Assembly: GCF_011927625.1 (NCBI RefSeq)
Contig: NZ_JAATIZ010000001.1
Location: 620,001-684,000 of the forward strand
Source of the DNA: Paenalcaligenes hominis
GTDB taxonomy: Bacteria > Pseudomonadota > Gammaproteobacteria > Burkholderiales > Burkholderiaceae_B
Length of the DNA: 64,000 nucleotides
Direction: 5' to 3'
Shown here: positions 37,953 through 49,559 of the stretch, in pieces
Position numbering within the stretch: the stretch's first letter is position 1
Layout: every line of letters begins with the position of its first letter
The notes under the pieces: generated by a model
Told to the model about the DNA's origin: nothing
Database searches by the model: none
Seen by the model: only the letters and a program-made list of their open reading frames with translations
Position numbers and translations under genes: made by a program

Positions 37953-38813
37953 ATGCAGCAAGCTGGTACGACTATGTCTCCCGCTGCTTCGATTTTATCG
38001 ATACGACAACCTATCCGCTGGTTGGTCGCTGGGACGATGGTAACGTCTTTGGTGCTATCGGGGTGTAGCACTAATACACCGGCTCCTATTACCGATATTC
38101 ATTCTTCTACGCCCAGTGCACCTCAATCTACTGCAGGCGGTAATTACACCGTACAAGTCGGGGACACGCTTTATAAAATTGCTCAGCAACATGGCACCAC
38201 TGTTCAAGCCATCGCTAATGCAAATAATATTACGGATCCGTCTCAGCTACGAGTAGGGCAAGTGTTAGTGGTTAATGGGGCCAGTCAAGTCGCGCAAACC
38301 AGCACGCCTGCGCCACGGCCTAGTACAACGCCGGTTCCTGGTTCAGACTCAAACGCAGCCACGACCTCTCCTGTTACGACATCTAGCAGCACGAGCCCAA
38401 CGAGTTCAGCCAGTGTATCGACCAAATCGCCTCGCGCCAGTGATGCGAATTTAATCAGTTGGGGCTGGCCCACCAACGGGAAAATTATTCAAAGTTTCAC
38501 GGCCAGCACAAAAGGGATTGACTTAGAAGGTAATGTGGGTGACGCAGTGAACGCCGCGGCCGATGGCAAAGTCATGTACGCAGGCAATGGCGTGCGTGGT
38601 CTAGGTAACCTCATTTTGCTAGGTCATAGCAACGGGTTTATTACGGCTTATGCCCATAATGACTCCCTCATCGTTAAGACGGGGCAAGAGATTAAAAAAG
38701 GTCAACGTATTGCGACGTTAGGTCAAAGTGATACCTCGTCACCACGTCTACATTTTGAGATCCGTCGTCGTGGAACGCCAGTTAACCCATTATCTTACTT
38801 ACCCGAACGTTAA
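37953..38813 (+). CDS. nlpD: NlpD-type lipoprotein, LysM plus degenerate M23 domain
   Basis: This 286-residue outer-membrane lipoprotein has a lipobox ending at Cys38 (LVLSGC). A LysM domain lies at about 64-110 (YTVQVGDTLYKIAQQHG), then a Ser/Thr/Pro-rich linker to about 165, and a C-terminal M23 (LytM) domain. The M23 metal site is degenerate: KGIDLEG stands where active enzymes have HxGxD, exactly as in E. coli NlpD, a non-catalytic activator of amidase AmiC in daughter-cell separation. The start at 37953 has TAGGAG upstream. rpoS, often the next gene, is absent. Confidence 0.93.
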   Translation: MQQAGTTMSPAASILSIRQPIRWLVAGTMVTSLVLSGCSTNTPAPITDIHSSTPSAPQSTAGGNYTVQVGDTLYKIAQQHGTTVQAIANANNITDPSQLRVGQVLVVNGASQVAQTSTPAPRPSTTPVPGSDSNAATTSPVTTSSSTSPTSSASVSTKSPRASDANLISWGWPTNGKIIQSFTASTKGIDLEGNVGDAVNAAADGKVMYAGNGVRGLGNLILLGHSNGFITAYAHNDSLIVKTGQEIKKGQRIATLGQSDTSSPRLHFEIRRRGTPVNPLSYLPER

Positions 38814-38822
38814 ATTTCTGTT

Positions 38823-40193
38823 GTGACGCCGACTATGAGCGATTTATTAGAAGTAGAGTCTTTAGACCTTGAAGGTCGAGGTGTAGCACACCAAGCCGAT
38901 GGTAAGGTGGTATTTATTGATGGGGCCTTGCCCGGTGAGCTCGTCCGCGCACAAATAACACGTCAGAAGCCCAGTTTCGATCGTGCTAAATTGGTCGAAG
39001 TGGTGCGTCCCTCCTCACAACGGGTCGAGCCACCGTGCCCTAATTTTGGCGTTTGTGGTGGGTGCTTAATGCAGCACCTAGAGCCCACCGCCCAAGTCGC
39101 TATTAAACAGCGCGCCCTAGAGGACGCCTTCCATCATATTGGTAAGGTCCAGCCAAAACAGCTTTTAGCGGCGATGCACGGCCCCTACTTTGGCTACCGG
39201 TTTAGGGCACGCTTTTCTGCCCGCTTTGTCCAGAAAAAAGGCGGCATGCTCGTCGGGTTTCGCGAGCGCAATGGCCGTTATGTCGTGGATATGGATCAAT
39301 GTCTGGTGATCCCAAAGCATGTCTCTGATTTATTGCGCCCGTTACGCACGAGCCTAAGCACCTTATCCAGACCTGACCGGATTCCACAGATTGAATTAGC
39401 GGTGGGTGATGCCTGTACCGTCTTGACGTTACGCCACATGGAGCCACTGACCGCAGCTGATTTACAGGTGCTGCGTGACTTTGCCCAGCAGCATAATATT
39501 GTTTGGTGGTTACAACCTAAAGGCCCAGAGACAGCACACCCATTAAACCCAGAGGATGCTGACTGCCTTCACTACGATCTGCCTGATTACGGCTTAAAAA
39601 TGCCGTTCAAACCAGCGGATTTTACCCAAGTAAATCATCAGATTAACCGCGAGCTAATTCGTCGCGCTTTACGCCTACTGGCCATTCAACCTCAGGACCG
39701 TGTCGCTGATTTATTTTGCGGCTTAGGTAATTTTAGTTTGCCGATGGCGCGCTTTGCTAGAGAGGTCGTAGGTATCGAAGGCAGTGCCACACTGACTCAA
39801 CGCGCAACGCAGGCAGCGGCATTACACGGTCTTAGCCAACAAGCTAAATTTAGCACCTTAAATTTGTTTGAAGTGGGTGCTGAATGGTTGCGAGAATTAG
39901 GGTATTTTGATCGGGTACTGATTGATCCTCCTCGTGATGGGGCGTTTGCCGTCGCAAAAGCCTATGCAGAACTCAGTTTAGCCGAGCGCCCCAAACGCAT
40001 CGTGTATGTCTCGTGTAATCCAGCCACCTTAGCTAGAGATGCAGGCATTTTGGTACACCATGGGGGTTACGACTTAAAGGCTGCGGGCGTGATTAATATG
40101 TTTCCCCATACAGGTCATATTGAGTCCATTGCAGTGTTCGAGGCCGGTCAAACAGGGCCATTAAAACCTGTTGTCGCCGAAGACGCAGACTAA
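38823..40193 (+). CDS. rlmD: 23S rRNA (uracil(1939)-C5)-methyltransferase RlmD
   Basis: This 456-residue SAM-dependent enzyme has an N-terminal TRAM domain (about residues 8-65). An iron-sulfur cysteine set follows (CPNFGVCGGCLMQHL, with a further Cys in DQCLVI), then a Rossmann methyltransferase domain with DLFCGLGNFSLPMAR. The catalytic cysteine lies in VYVSCNPATLARD. The start may be GTG 38823 or ATG 38835; neither has a clear ribosome-binding site. It follows nlpD by 9 bases and ends at a strong terminator. Confidence 0.95.
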   Translation: MTPTMSDLLEVESLDLEGRGVAHQADGKVVFIDGALPGELVRAQITRQKPSFDRAKLVEVVRPSSQRVEPPCPNFGVCGGCLMQHLEPTAQVAIKQRALEDAFHHIGKVQPKQLLAAMHGPYFGYRFRARFSARFVQKKGGMLVGFRERNGRYVVDMDQCLVIPKHVSDLLRPLRTSLSTLSRPDRIPQIELAVGDACTVLTLRHMEPLTAADLQVLRDFAQQHNIVWWLQPKGPETAHPLNPEDADCLHYDLPDYGLKMPFKPADFTQVNHQINRELIRRALRLLAIQPQDRVADLFCGLGNFSLPMARFAREVVGIEGSATLTQRATQAAALHGLSQQAKFSTLNLFEVGAEWLRELGYFDRVLIDPPRDGAFAVAKAYAELSLAERPKRIVYVSCNPATLARDAGILVHHGGYDLKAAGVINMFPHTGHIESIAVFEAGQTGPLKPVVAEDAD

Positions 40194-40212
40194 CTGCTAC
40201 TAATCGGCTATC

Positions 40213-40240
40213 AAAATGCCCCGACTTATCGGGGCATTTT
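40213..40240. terminator. Bidirectional terminator between rlmD and argH
   Basis: A perfect 12-bp stem (AAAATGCCCCGA / TCGGGGCATTTT) has a CTTA loop. It follows rlmD by 20 bases and has A/T ends on both sides, so it may also stop argH transcription, which ends 84 bases away. Confidence 0.88.
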
Positions 40241-40323
40241 GGTATGAAAGTATGGCTTTTACATGGTCTGCGCGGTGAGCCTCGTCATGCAGGGCGAAGG
40301 TAGCGCAGACGGTGCCACGATGC

Positions 40324-41730
40324 TTAGTTATCTAAAATACGTTGTGCCTCAATGCGGACTCGTTCAGGGGCCGTGCCACCTAGGTGATTGCGGGCGGCAA
40401 CTGAGCCCTCTAGAGTAAGCACACCAAAAATGTCCTCTTCGATTGAAGGGTGAAAAGCCTGAAGTTCTGCTAGCGACAAATCAGCTAAGTCACACCCTTT
40501 TTGCTCGCATTCTCGTACCGCTAATGCAACGGTTTCATGCGCATCACGGAAAGGAAGACCTTTTTTCACTAAGTAATCGGCCAAATCCGTAGCGGTGGCA
40601 AAGCCTTGTAAAGCAGCCGCGCGCATGGCATCGGCTTTCACACGAATGCCAGAGACCATATCAACGAAAATCGTGAGGGTGTCGCGAATAGTATCGGCGG
40701 CATCAAACAAGCCTTCTTTGTCTTCTTGGTTGTCCTTGTTGTAAGCTAAGGGTTGGCCTTTCATTAGTGTTAATAAGGCAATAAGATGCCCATTAACACG
40801 ACCGGTTTTGCCTCGTGCTAATTCAGGTACGTCAGGGTTTTTCTTTTGGGGCATGATCGAGCTGCCCGTGCAAAAGCGGTCTGCAAGTTCAATAAAACCG
40901 ACGCGTGGACTCATCCAAATGATCAGCTCTTCGGATAAACGGGAAATATGCGTCATGATTAAAGCGGCTGCGGCACAGAATTCAATTGCAAAGTCTCGGT
41001 CAGAAACGGCATCCAACGAGTTGCGACATACCTCGTCAAAGCCGAGCAATTGAGCGGTCAGCTCGCGGTCAATAGGGTATGAGGTACCCGCTAACGCCGC
41101 AGCGCCCAGTGGAAGACGGTTAACACGCTTGCGGCAGTCGAGTAGACGCTCGTGATCGCGATTAAACATTTCTGCGTACGCTAACAAATGGTGGCCAAAA
41201 GTGACTGGCTGCGCGACTTGTAAATGGGTAAAGCCCGGTAGAATCGTATCGGCATGCTCTAGAGCCAGGGCGGCTAGGTTCTTTTGTAGCTCGACAAGCA
41301 GTTCTGCGCTTTGATCAATCTCACTACGCAACCAAAGACGAATGTCAGTCGCTACTTGGTCATTACGTGAACGGCCAGTGTGCAAGCGCTTGCCTGCATC
41401 ACCAATAATTTCCACTAACCGTTTTTCAATGTTTAAGTGGACGTCTTCTAGATCAAGCAGCCATTCAAATTGGTCCGCTTCGATTTCGCCGATGATTTGC
41501 TGCATACCGCGTTCGATGGCGTCTTGGTCTTCACTACTGATGACACCTACAGTGGCAAGCATTTTGGCATGAGCCAACGAGCCTTGAATGTCAAATAGAG
41601 CAAGGCGCTTATCAAAATCGACAGAGGCAGTGTATCGTTTCACTAGGTCTGAGACGGGTTCTGTAAAACGCGCAGACCAAGCTTGGGATTTGTTCGCAAA
41701 TTGGTTTTGGTTATTAGATGAGTTAGACAT
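40324..41730 (-). CDS. argH: Argininosuccinate lyase
   Basis: This 468-residue enzyme splits argininosuccinate into arginine and fumarate, the last step of arginine synthesis. The fumarase-superfamily signature [12 protein letters not shown] is present with the catalytic serine. [23 protein letters not shown] and [13 protein letters not shown] give the substrate site. It is a single gene, divergent from ybdG with about 100 bases between. Confidence 0.98.
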   Translation of the reverse strand: MSNSSNNQNQFANKSQAWSARFTEPVSDLVKRYTASVDFDKRLALFDIQGSLAHAKMLATVGVISSEDQDAIERGMQQIIGEIEADQFEWLLDLEDVHLNIEKRLVEIIGDAGKRLHTGRSRNDQVATDIRLWLRSEIDQSAELLVELQKNLAALALEHADTILPGFTHLQVAQPVTFGHHLLAYAEMFNRDHERLLDCRKRVNRLPLGAAALAGTSYPIDRELTAQLLGFDEVCRNSLDAVSDRDFAIEFCAAAALIMTHISRLSEELIIWMSPRVGFIELADRFCTGSSIMPQKKNPDVPELARGKTGRVNGHLIALLTLMKGQPLAYNKDNQEDKEGLFDAADTIRDTLTIFVDMVSGIRVKADAMRAAALQGFATATDLADYLVKKGLPFRDAHETVALAVRECEQKGCDLADLSLAELQAFHPSIEEDIFGVLTLEGSVAARNHLGGTAPERVRIEAQRILDN

Positions 41731-41831
41731 AGATGATAAGTAAAGTGAAGATCAAATCAATAGCACTATGTTAACCTTTTTACCTCTACCCGTTTTGTCA
41801 TTTTTAATTTACGTAGCAAAGAAGAGCCCTG

Positions 41832-44738
<2,907 letters not shown>

Positions 44739-44771
44739 AGTAATCTTTTTGGGTTAATGAATGGCTTCGAA

Positions 44772-44789
44772 TTAAAGTTATAACTTTAA
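44772..44789. promoter_or_regulatory. 18-bp perfect palindrome, candidate operator
   Basis: TTAAAGTTATAACTTTAA is its own reverse complement. It contains AGTTATAACT, and a near copy, AGCTATAACT, starts 13 bases further on at 44789. It lies between the divergent MFS and pseudouridine synthase genes, closer to the MFS start. Confidence 0.5.
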
Positions 44790-44855
44790 GCTATAACTCA
44801 CCACAATAGTGCTTAAACCAACTCATCACAGGGATAAGCCAATTAAAAGTAGATT

Positions 44856-45587
44856 ATGGAAATTCGCATCTCAAAAATAATGGCCGATCGTGGCATGTGC
44901 TCGCGTCGTGAAGCCGATGCTTTTATTGAGCGCGGTTGGGTCAGTGTTGACGGCCAAAAGGCGGTGTTGGGGCAAAAAGCCTCACCGCTAGCTAAAATTA
45001 CTCTGCATCGTACGGCGCGAGAAAAGCAAACGCAGCGCGTCACCATTGTGCTCAACAAACCAGTGGGTTATGTGTCTGGCCAAGCAGAAAAGGGTTATAA
45101 AAATGCCGTGTCATTGATTCAGGCTCATAACCAATTCAAAGGGCGCGATAAAAAAGCACCACGCTTTGACCCAGCCCATTTACGTGGCCTTGCTCCAGCA
45201 GGGCGTTTAGATATTGATTCGCAAGGTCTTTTGGTTTTAACGCAAGATGGTCGTATCGCCCGTCAACTCATCGGAGAAGACTCGCCTATTGATAAGGAAT
45301 ACTTGGTTCGTGTCACTGGCAGCCTAGACGAGCGTGGTTTGGCATTGTTGAATCATGGCTTAATGCTAGATGGCGATGAGTTGCGTCCGGCTAAAGTCAG
45401 CTGGCTAAACCAAGATCAGCTACGCTTTGTATTGCGCGAAGGCAAAAAGCGCCAGATTCGCCGTATGTGTGAAGCGGTGGGCTTGCGTGTAGTGGGCTTA
45501 AAGCGTGTGCGCATGGGTAACGTAGTGCTAGGCGATCTTCCCGAAGGCCAGTGGCGCTACGTTAAACCCGGTGAACGGTTTTTTTAA
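44856..45587 (+). CDS. 23S rRNA pseudouridine synthase, RluB/E/F family (RluF-like)
   Basis: This 243-residue enzyme has an N-terminal S4 RNA-binding domain (about residues 1-60; [20 protein letters not shown]) and a RsuA/RluB-type catalytic domain. The catalytic aspartate lies in [16 protein letters not shown], and [16 protein letters not shown] is the other signature. Overall it fits RluF (uridine 2604 of 23S rRNA) better than RsuA, but the target is not certain. It ends 1 base from the convergent ugpQ stop. Confidence 0.88.
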   Translation: MEIRISKIMADRGMCSRREADAFIERGWVSVDGQKAVLGQKASPLAKITLHRTAREKQTQRVTIVLNKPVGYVSGQAEKGYKNAVSLIQAHNQFKGRDKKAPRFDPAHLRGLAPAGRLDIDSQGLLVLTQDGRIARQLIGEDSPIDKEYLVRVTGSLDERGLALLNHGLMLDGDELRPAKVSWLNQDQLRFVLREGKKRQIRRMCEAVGLRVVGLKRVRMGNVVLGDLPEGQWRYVKPGERFF

Positions 45588-45588
45588 T

Positions 45589-46347
45589 TTAAAAATGTTT
45601 TTGAGGGGTAATGGTATCAATGGCGTCAGTAAAGATGCCTTTGCAACCCCACGCCAGTAACTCTCGGGCTCGGGCAGGATCATTCACGGTCCAAACGCAA
45701 ACAGCATACCCTTTAGCATTGGCTTCGGTAACGATGTCTTGCGTGGTGTAGTGATGATCTAAATTTAGCGCCACACAATCTAACGCCGCTAAGCGTGTAA
45801 ATACATCGTGTGGTACTTCGCCCTCGATTAATAAGGCCCGAGGTAGTTCAGGCGCGCTGAGTTTAGCAGCAGCAAGAGACACCTCTGAAAAGGAAGACAG
45901 CAGGGGTGGCAGCGTGGCGTGTTGCCAAAGTTGTTGGGCTAAACGTGCAATCTTTGCCCCCGTTTCCGCTTCAAAGCCTGTTTCGGGTTTAATTTCAATA
46001 TTGCTATGGATATGTCGCGCTATAGTAAAAGCGGCCACCGCATCTAAGGTAGCAATGGGTTCTGCAACATAGTCTGCTTTTAACCAAGACCCAAAATCGA
46101 ACTGCAGTAGCTCAGCCAAACTGTATGTGCTGGCTAAACCTGTTGCATTGGAAGTGCGGTCAATCGTATCGTCGTGCAATAAAATAGGCGCACCGTCTTG
46201 GCTCAGTTTGACGTCGTACTCCATCATAGAAAAACCGTGCTGAGCACCTAGCCGCATAGCAGATAAGGTGTTTTCCGGTGCGTGTTTGCCGGCGCCGCGA
46301 TGAGCAATTAAGGTAGGGTAAGGCCAGGGGGTCATGATTTGGTTCAT
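45589..46347 (-). CDS. ugpQ: Glycerophosphodiester phosphodiesterase
   Basis: This 252-residue TIM-barrel enzyme hydrolyses glycerophosphodiesters to glycerol 3-phosphate and an alcohol. LIAHRGAGKHAPENTLSAMR with the catalytic His and Arg, EYDVKLSQDGAPILLHDDTI, and NIEIKPETG (metal ligands) are diagnostic. There is no signal peptide, so it is cytoplasmic like E. coli UgpQ. No ugp transport genes are nearby. The symbol follows that resemblance. Confidence 0.93.
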   Translation of the reverse strand: MNQIMTPWPYPTLIAHRGAGKHAPENTLSAMRLGAQHGFSMMEYDVKLSQDGAPILLHDDTIDRTSNATGLASTYSLAELLQFDFGSWLKADYVAEPIATLDAVAAFTIARHIHSNIEIKPETGFEAETGAKIARLAQQLWQHATLPPLLSSFSEVSLAAAKLSAPELPRALLIEGEVPHDVFTRLAALDCVALNLDHHYTTQDIVTEANAKGYAVCVWTVNDPARARELLAWGCKGIFTDAIDTITPQKHF

Positions 46348-46416
46348 AAAACTTGTTCAATAGTAAAAGGTTTACAGTAGAATAACCGTATTTTACTGCG
46401 CGCTCTCTAGTTTAGG

Positions 46417-46485
46417 GGCTGCATATTACAGCTAAAGTGGTAAACTCTTTGGCTAGGTAACTAATCAAAGGGTGTGTATGCAGCC
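46417..46485 (+). promoter_or_regulatory. Nested inverted repeats in the ppiD leader
   Basis: GGCTGCATA (46417-46425) pairs with TATGCAGCC (46477-46485), enclosing CTTTG / CAAAG (46447-46451, 46466-46470). The outer arm ends 19 bases before the ppiD start. Confidence 0.35.
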
Positions 46486-46504
46486 TGCCCCTAATAGGTG
46501 ATTC

Positions 46505-48442
46505 ATGTTCAATTTTATTCGTAAACATCAACGCTTGATGCAGTTGGTGTTATTGGTTTTAATTTTGCCATCGTTTGTGCTGATTGGTGTCAGCGGCTAT
46601 ACCAACTACGTGTCAGGTGATGAGGATCTCGTCACGGTGGGCGACCAAGCTGTCACGGCCCAAGAATACGATTTAGCCCGACGCAACCAGCTCAATCAGC
46701 TTCAACGCTCAATGGGGGGTGGTTTTGACCCGGCTCTTGTCGATACACCAGCAGCCAAACAGCAGTTACTTGACTCATTAGTTGATCGCAGAGCGTTAAT
46801 TGAGATTGCTACGAAAGATCGCTTTAGCGTCTCTGATACGGCTTTACGTCAAGCCATTGCAGCTAACCCAGATCTTCAGGAAAATGGTGTCTTTTCCCCC
46901 GAGCTCTACAACATGTTGTTAGCTCAACAAGGTATTAACAGCAAAGACTTCGAGCAGTCACAGCGTGCCGAGCTTGCGCTAAGCCGCGTCATTAGTCCTG
47001 TGGTTCAAAGTGCAACACTACCCGATTTTGTTGTGAAAGAGCTAGAAAATGTGTTGGTAGAAACACGTCTCGCCCAAACGCATACGATTCGTGCTCAAGA
47101 TCTGCTTGATCAACAAACCGTTTCTGACGAAGAAATTCAAACCTGGTATCAAGCCAATCAAGACAGCTTACGCTTGCCTGATTACGTCAATGTGGATTAT
47201 GTGCTCTTAAACGAAGAGGCCGCTGTTAAGAGCGTGGCCGAGGTCAAAGAGGACGATTTAAAAGCCTATTACGAACAGAATAAAACTCGGTTCGTTTCCC
47301 CTGCACGCATTCATCTCAGCCATATTTTGCTGCAACCAGGTAAAGATAATGCTCAGCATCAATCGGTACAACAACAAGCTAAAGAGCTTGCCCAACAAGC
47401 TCAGGCGAATCCCGCTCAGTTTGCTGAGCTAGCCAAAGAACACTCCCAAGACAAAGGCAGTGCAAACAGCGGTGGCGAGCTCGGGTGGATCACGCACGGC
47501 AATTGGCCTGCAGCACTTCAAGATGCTGTGTTTGCCCTAAAGAAAGGCGAGGTTTCAGGCGTAATAGAAGGTCCTGATGGCTACCATATCTTTAAAGCCA
47601 ACGATTACCAGCCGCAACAAGGGCAGGCTTTTGACGCCGTAAAAGACGAAATTACCACCGAAGTGCGTCAACAATTAGCGGCAGAAAATTTTGCTGAAAT
47701 GGCGACTAAGCTAACGCATATGGTTTATGAAAGCCCTGAAAGCTTACAAGCCGCCGCCGATGCGTTGGGTTTGCCTATCCTAAAGGCTCAAGGGGTAGCG
47801 CGTGAGCAAGTCCTAGATGCTAAGCAACTAGGAGCCACAGCCTCCGAACACGAAGATCTGCTCGAAGACCCACGCGTGCGTCGTGCTTTGTATGCACCTC
47901 AATCACTGCAGGATAAGCAAAATGCTGGCGTAGTCGAAATTGCATCGGATACGATTGTGGCTGTGCGTGTCAACGAGTTCGTACCTGCCCATGTGCCCGA
48001 GCTGACTCAAGTTCATGATGAAGTAGAAAAAATGCTGCGCCAAGAAAAAGCCGTTGCGGCAGCCCAAAGCGCAGGGCAAGCCCTCTTAGCTAGCCTGCAA
48101 GCAGGCGAAACCCCTGAGGTTGAGTTTTCCAACGAACAGGCCGTCAGTCGCATTCAGCCAGAGCAGATGCCCAAAGCCAGTCTTGACGCCTTGATGGCAG
48201 TAGATACCAGCCAGCTGCCTGCGTATGTGGGGGTAGAGTTAGATCAGGGCTATCAACTCGTTAAAGTAATTGGCCAAGAAAAAGGGGAATTGGATCCTCT
48301 TATCTCCGAAGCGATTCACGCACAGCTGCAACAAATTTGGAGTGATGTCCAAGAGCGCAGCTATATGGCAGCTTTACGTGAACAATTAAATGTAAAACAG
48401 CTGCCCGCCGCGGAAACAGCCATGGCAACAGAAATCGATTAA
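46505..48442 (+). CDS. ppiD: Periplasmic folding factor PpiD (SurA-N / parvulin domains)
   Basis: This 645-residue inner-membrane-anchored chaperone has one N-terminal transmembrane helix (about residues 12-34). A SurA-type N-terminal domain follows (to about 170), then a parvulin domain at about 260-365 (ARIHLSHILLQPGKDN, GGELGWITHGNWPAAL, KKGEVSGVIEGPDGYHIFK) and a long C-terminal chaperone region. PpiD works at the Sec translocon exit. It has its own terminator at 48464-48490. Length matches proteobacterial PpiD. Confidence 0.94.
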   Translation: MFNFIRKHQRLMQLVLLVLILPSFVLIGVSGYTNYVSGDEDLVTVGDQAVTAQEYDLARRNQLNQLQRSMGGGFDPALVDTPAAKQQLLDSLVDRRALIEIATKDRFSVSDTALRQAIAANPDLQENGVFSPELYNMLLAQQGINSKDFEQSQRAELALSRVISPVVQSATLPDFVVKELENVLVETRLAQTHTIRAQDLLDQQTVSDEEIQTWYQANQDSLRLPDYVNVDYVLLNEEAAVKSVAEVKEDDLKAYYEQNKTRFVSPARIHLSHILLQPGKDNAQHQSVQQQAKELAQQAQANPAQFAELAKEHSQDKGSANSGGELGWITHGNWPAALQDAVFALKKGEVSGVIEGPDGYHIFKANDYQPQQGQAFDAVKDEITTEVRQQLAAENFAEMATKLTHMVYESPESLQAAADALGLPILKAQGVAREQVLDAKQLGATASEHEDLLEDPRVRRALYAPQSLQDKQNAGVVEIASDTIVAVRVNEFVPAHVPELTQVHDEVEKMLRQEKAVAAAQSAGQALLASLQAGETPEVEFSNEQAVSRIQPEQMPKASLDALMAVDTSQLPAYVGVELDQGYQLVKVIGQEKGELDPLISEAIHAQLQQIWSDVQERSYMAALREQLNVKQLPAAETAMATEID

Positions 48443-48463
48443 TCGGCTGTTATTTTAATTTTT

Positions 48464-48490
48464 AAGCCCCTAAACGGCTGTTAGGGGCTT
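48464..48490 (+). terminator. Rho-independent terminator after ppiD
   Basis: A 10-bp stem (AAGCCCCTAA / TTAGGGGCTT) has a 7-base loop, then TTTTCTTT. It lies 21 bases past the stop and only 17 bases before the azlC ATG. Confidence 0.88.
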
Positions 48491-48507
48491 TTTCTTTGAG
48501 TCGACGT

Positions 48508-49209
48508 ATGCGATCAGCGGTGAGTAGGGGGCTGTGGGACAGTAGTTCCATTATGTTGGGTTATTTTCCTGTGGCTGTGTCATTTGGTGTGGCCGCCATA
48601 AGTGCGGGCTTAGCCCCTTGGATGGCGGTATTAATTTCGGTATGCATTTATGCAGGAGCCAGCCAATTCATTTTATTGCTTTTAATTGCGCAACAAACGG
48701 ATGTCTGGAGCATGGTGTTTATTGTGATTGCCGTTAATTTGCGCCATGTGTTTTATGGGCCCGCGTTATTAAGCCAATTTAACAGTACAAGCTTAGAGCC
48801 TAAACCCTATGCCGTGATGGCGTTTGGCTTGACTGATGAGGTGTTTGCTGCGGCACGAGCGCGTTTATCTCAACTACGTGTTGCGCCTAAAGCTTACTGG
48901 TATATCGGCTTACAACTGGGGGCGTACAGCTCTTGGGTCATAGGCACGGCGGTAGGCGCTTATTTAGCTAGCGACTGGCTAAGTCGTTTTCCTATTTTGC
49001 AGCAAAGCTTGGCCTTTGTGTTGCCTGCTTTGTTTTTTGCTTTATTACTCGACATGATAAACAGCGTTGACAAGCGTCTATTGATTGCCGCTGCGCTAAG
49101 CACTGGGTTAAGTAGTCTGTTCTTTGCAGCCCATACCAGTTTGATTATAGGCATGGTGGTGGGCTGCGGCTGGGCGCTTGTCACTCAATTAAAGAGGAAA
49201 AGGGTATGA
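48508..49209 (+). CDS. azlC: AzlC family membrane protein (branched-chain amino acid exporter large subunit)
   Basis: This protein of about 233 residues with the AzlC domain pairs with AzlD to export branched-chain amino acids or azaleucine. The N-terminal SIMLGYFPVAVSFGVAAISAGL and the segments YAGASQFILLLL and NLRHVFYGPALL are family hallmarks. ATG 48508 is used; TTG 48496 would start in the terminator tail. No ribosome-binding site is evident. It overlaps azlD by 4 bases. Confidence 0.92.
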   Translation: MRSAVSRGLWDSSSIMLGYFPVAVSFGVAAISAGLAPWMAVLISVCIYAGASQFILLLLIAQQTDVWSMVFIVIAVNLRHVFYGPALLSQFNSTSLEPKPYAVMAFGLTDEVFAAARARLSQLRVAPKAYWYIGLQLGAYSSWVIGTAVGAYLASDWLSRFPILQQSLAFVLPALFFALLLDMINSVDKRLLIAAALSTGLSSLFFAAHTSLIIGMVVGCGWALVTQLKRKRV

Positions 49210-49559
49210 GCAGTAGTGCGCTGCTTGTGTTGCTAATCGGAGCAGGGCTTGGAACGTATTTGCTGCGGTATTTACCGATGCGCTGGTATGCCAGTCTAGA
49301 AACAGTATTTCAACGGCCAGCAGTAAAATACGTACTCAGTGCGCTGGGGCCGGCGGCCATTGTGGCTTTGTTGGTGGTATCGCTAATGGGATTGACGGAC
49401 GCTGCTTACCGCTGGAGTGCTCAATCCGATGAGTTACGCATCGGCATAGCACTAGGTTGTATGATGCTAAGCCGTTACTGGCAAAAAAATGCGATTCTTA
49501 CGACGTTACTAGGTGTCGTAACGTATGGTTTAGTGCTAATGCTACAAAACCAACTTTAA
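49206..49559 (+). CDS. azlD: AzlD family membrane protein (small subunit)
   Basis: This 117-residue protein with about four hydrophobic segments belongs to the AzlD family, the partner of AzlC. GAGLGTYLLRYLPMR at the N-terminus and the ALGPAAIVALLVVSLM helix are characteristic. Translation is coupled to azlC by the ATGA overlap. Its stop overlaps the convergent spoT stop by 4 bases. Confidence 0.9.
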   Translation: MSSSALLVLLIGAGLGTYLLRYLPMRWYASLETVFQRPAVKYVLSALGPAAIVALLVVSLMGLTDAAYRWSAQSDELRIGIALGCMMLSRYWQKNAILTTLLGVVTYGLVLMLQNQL

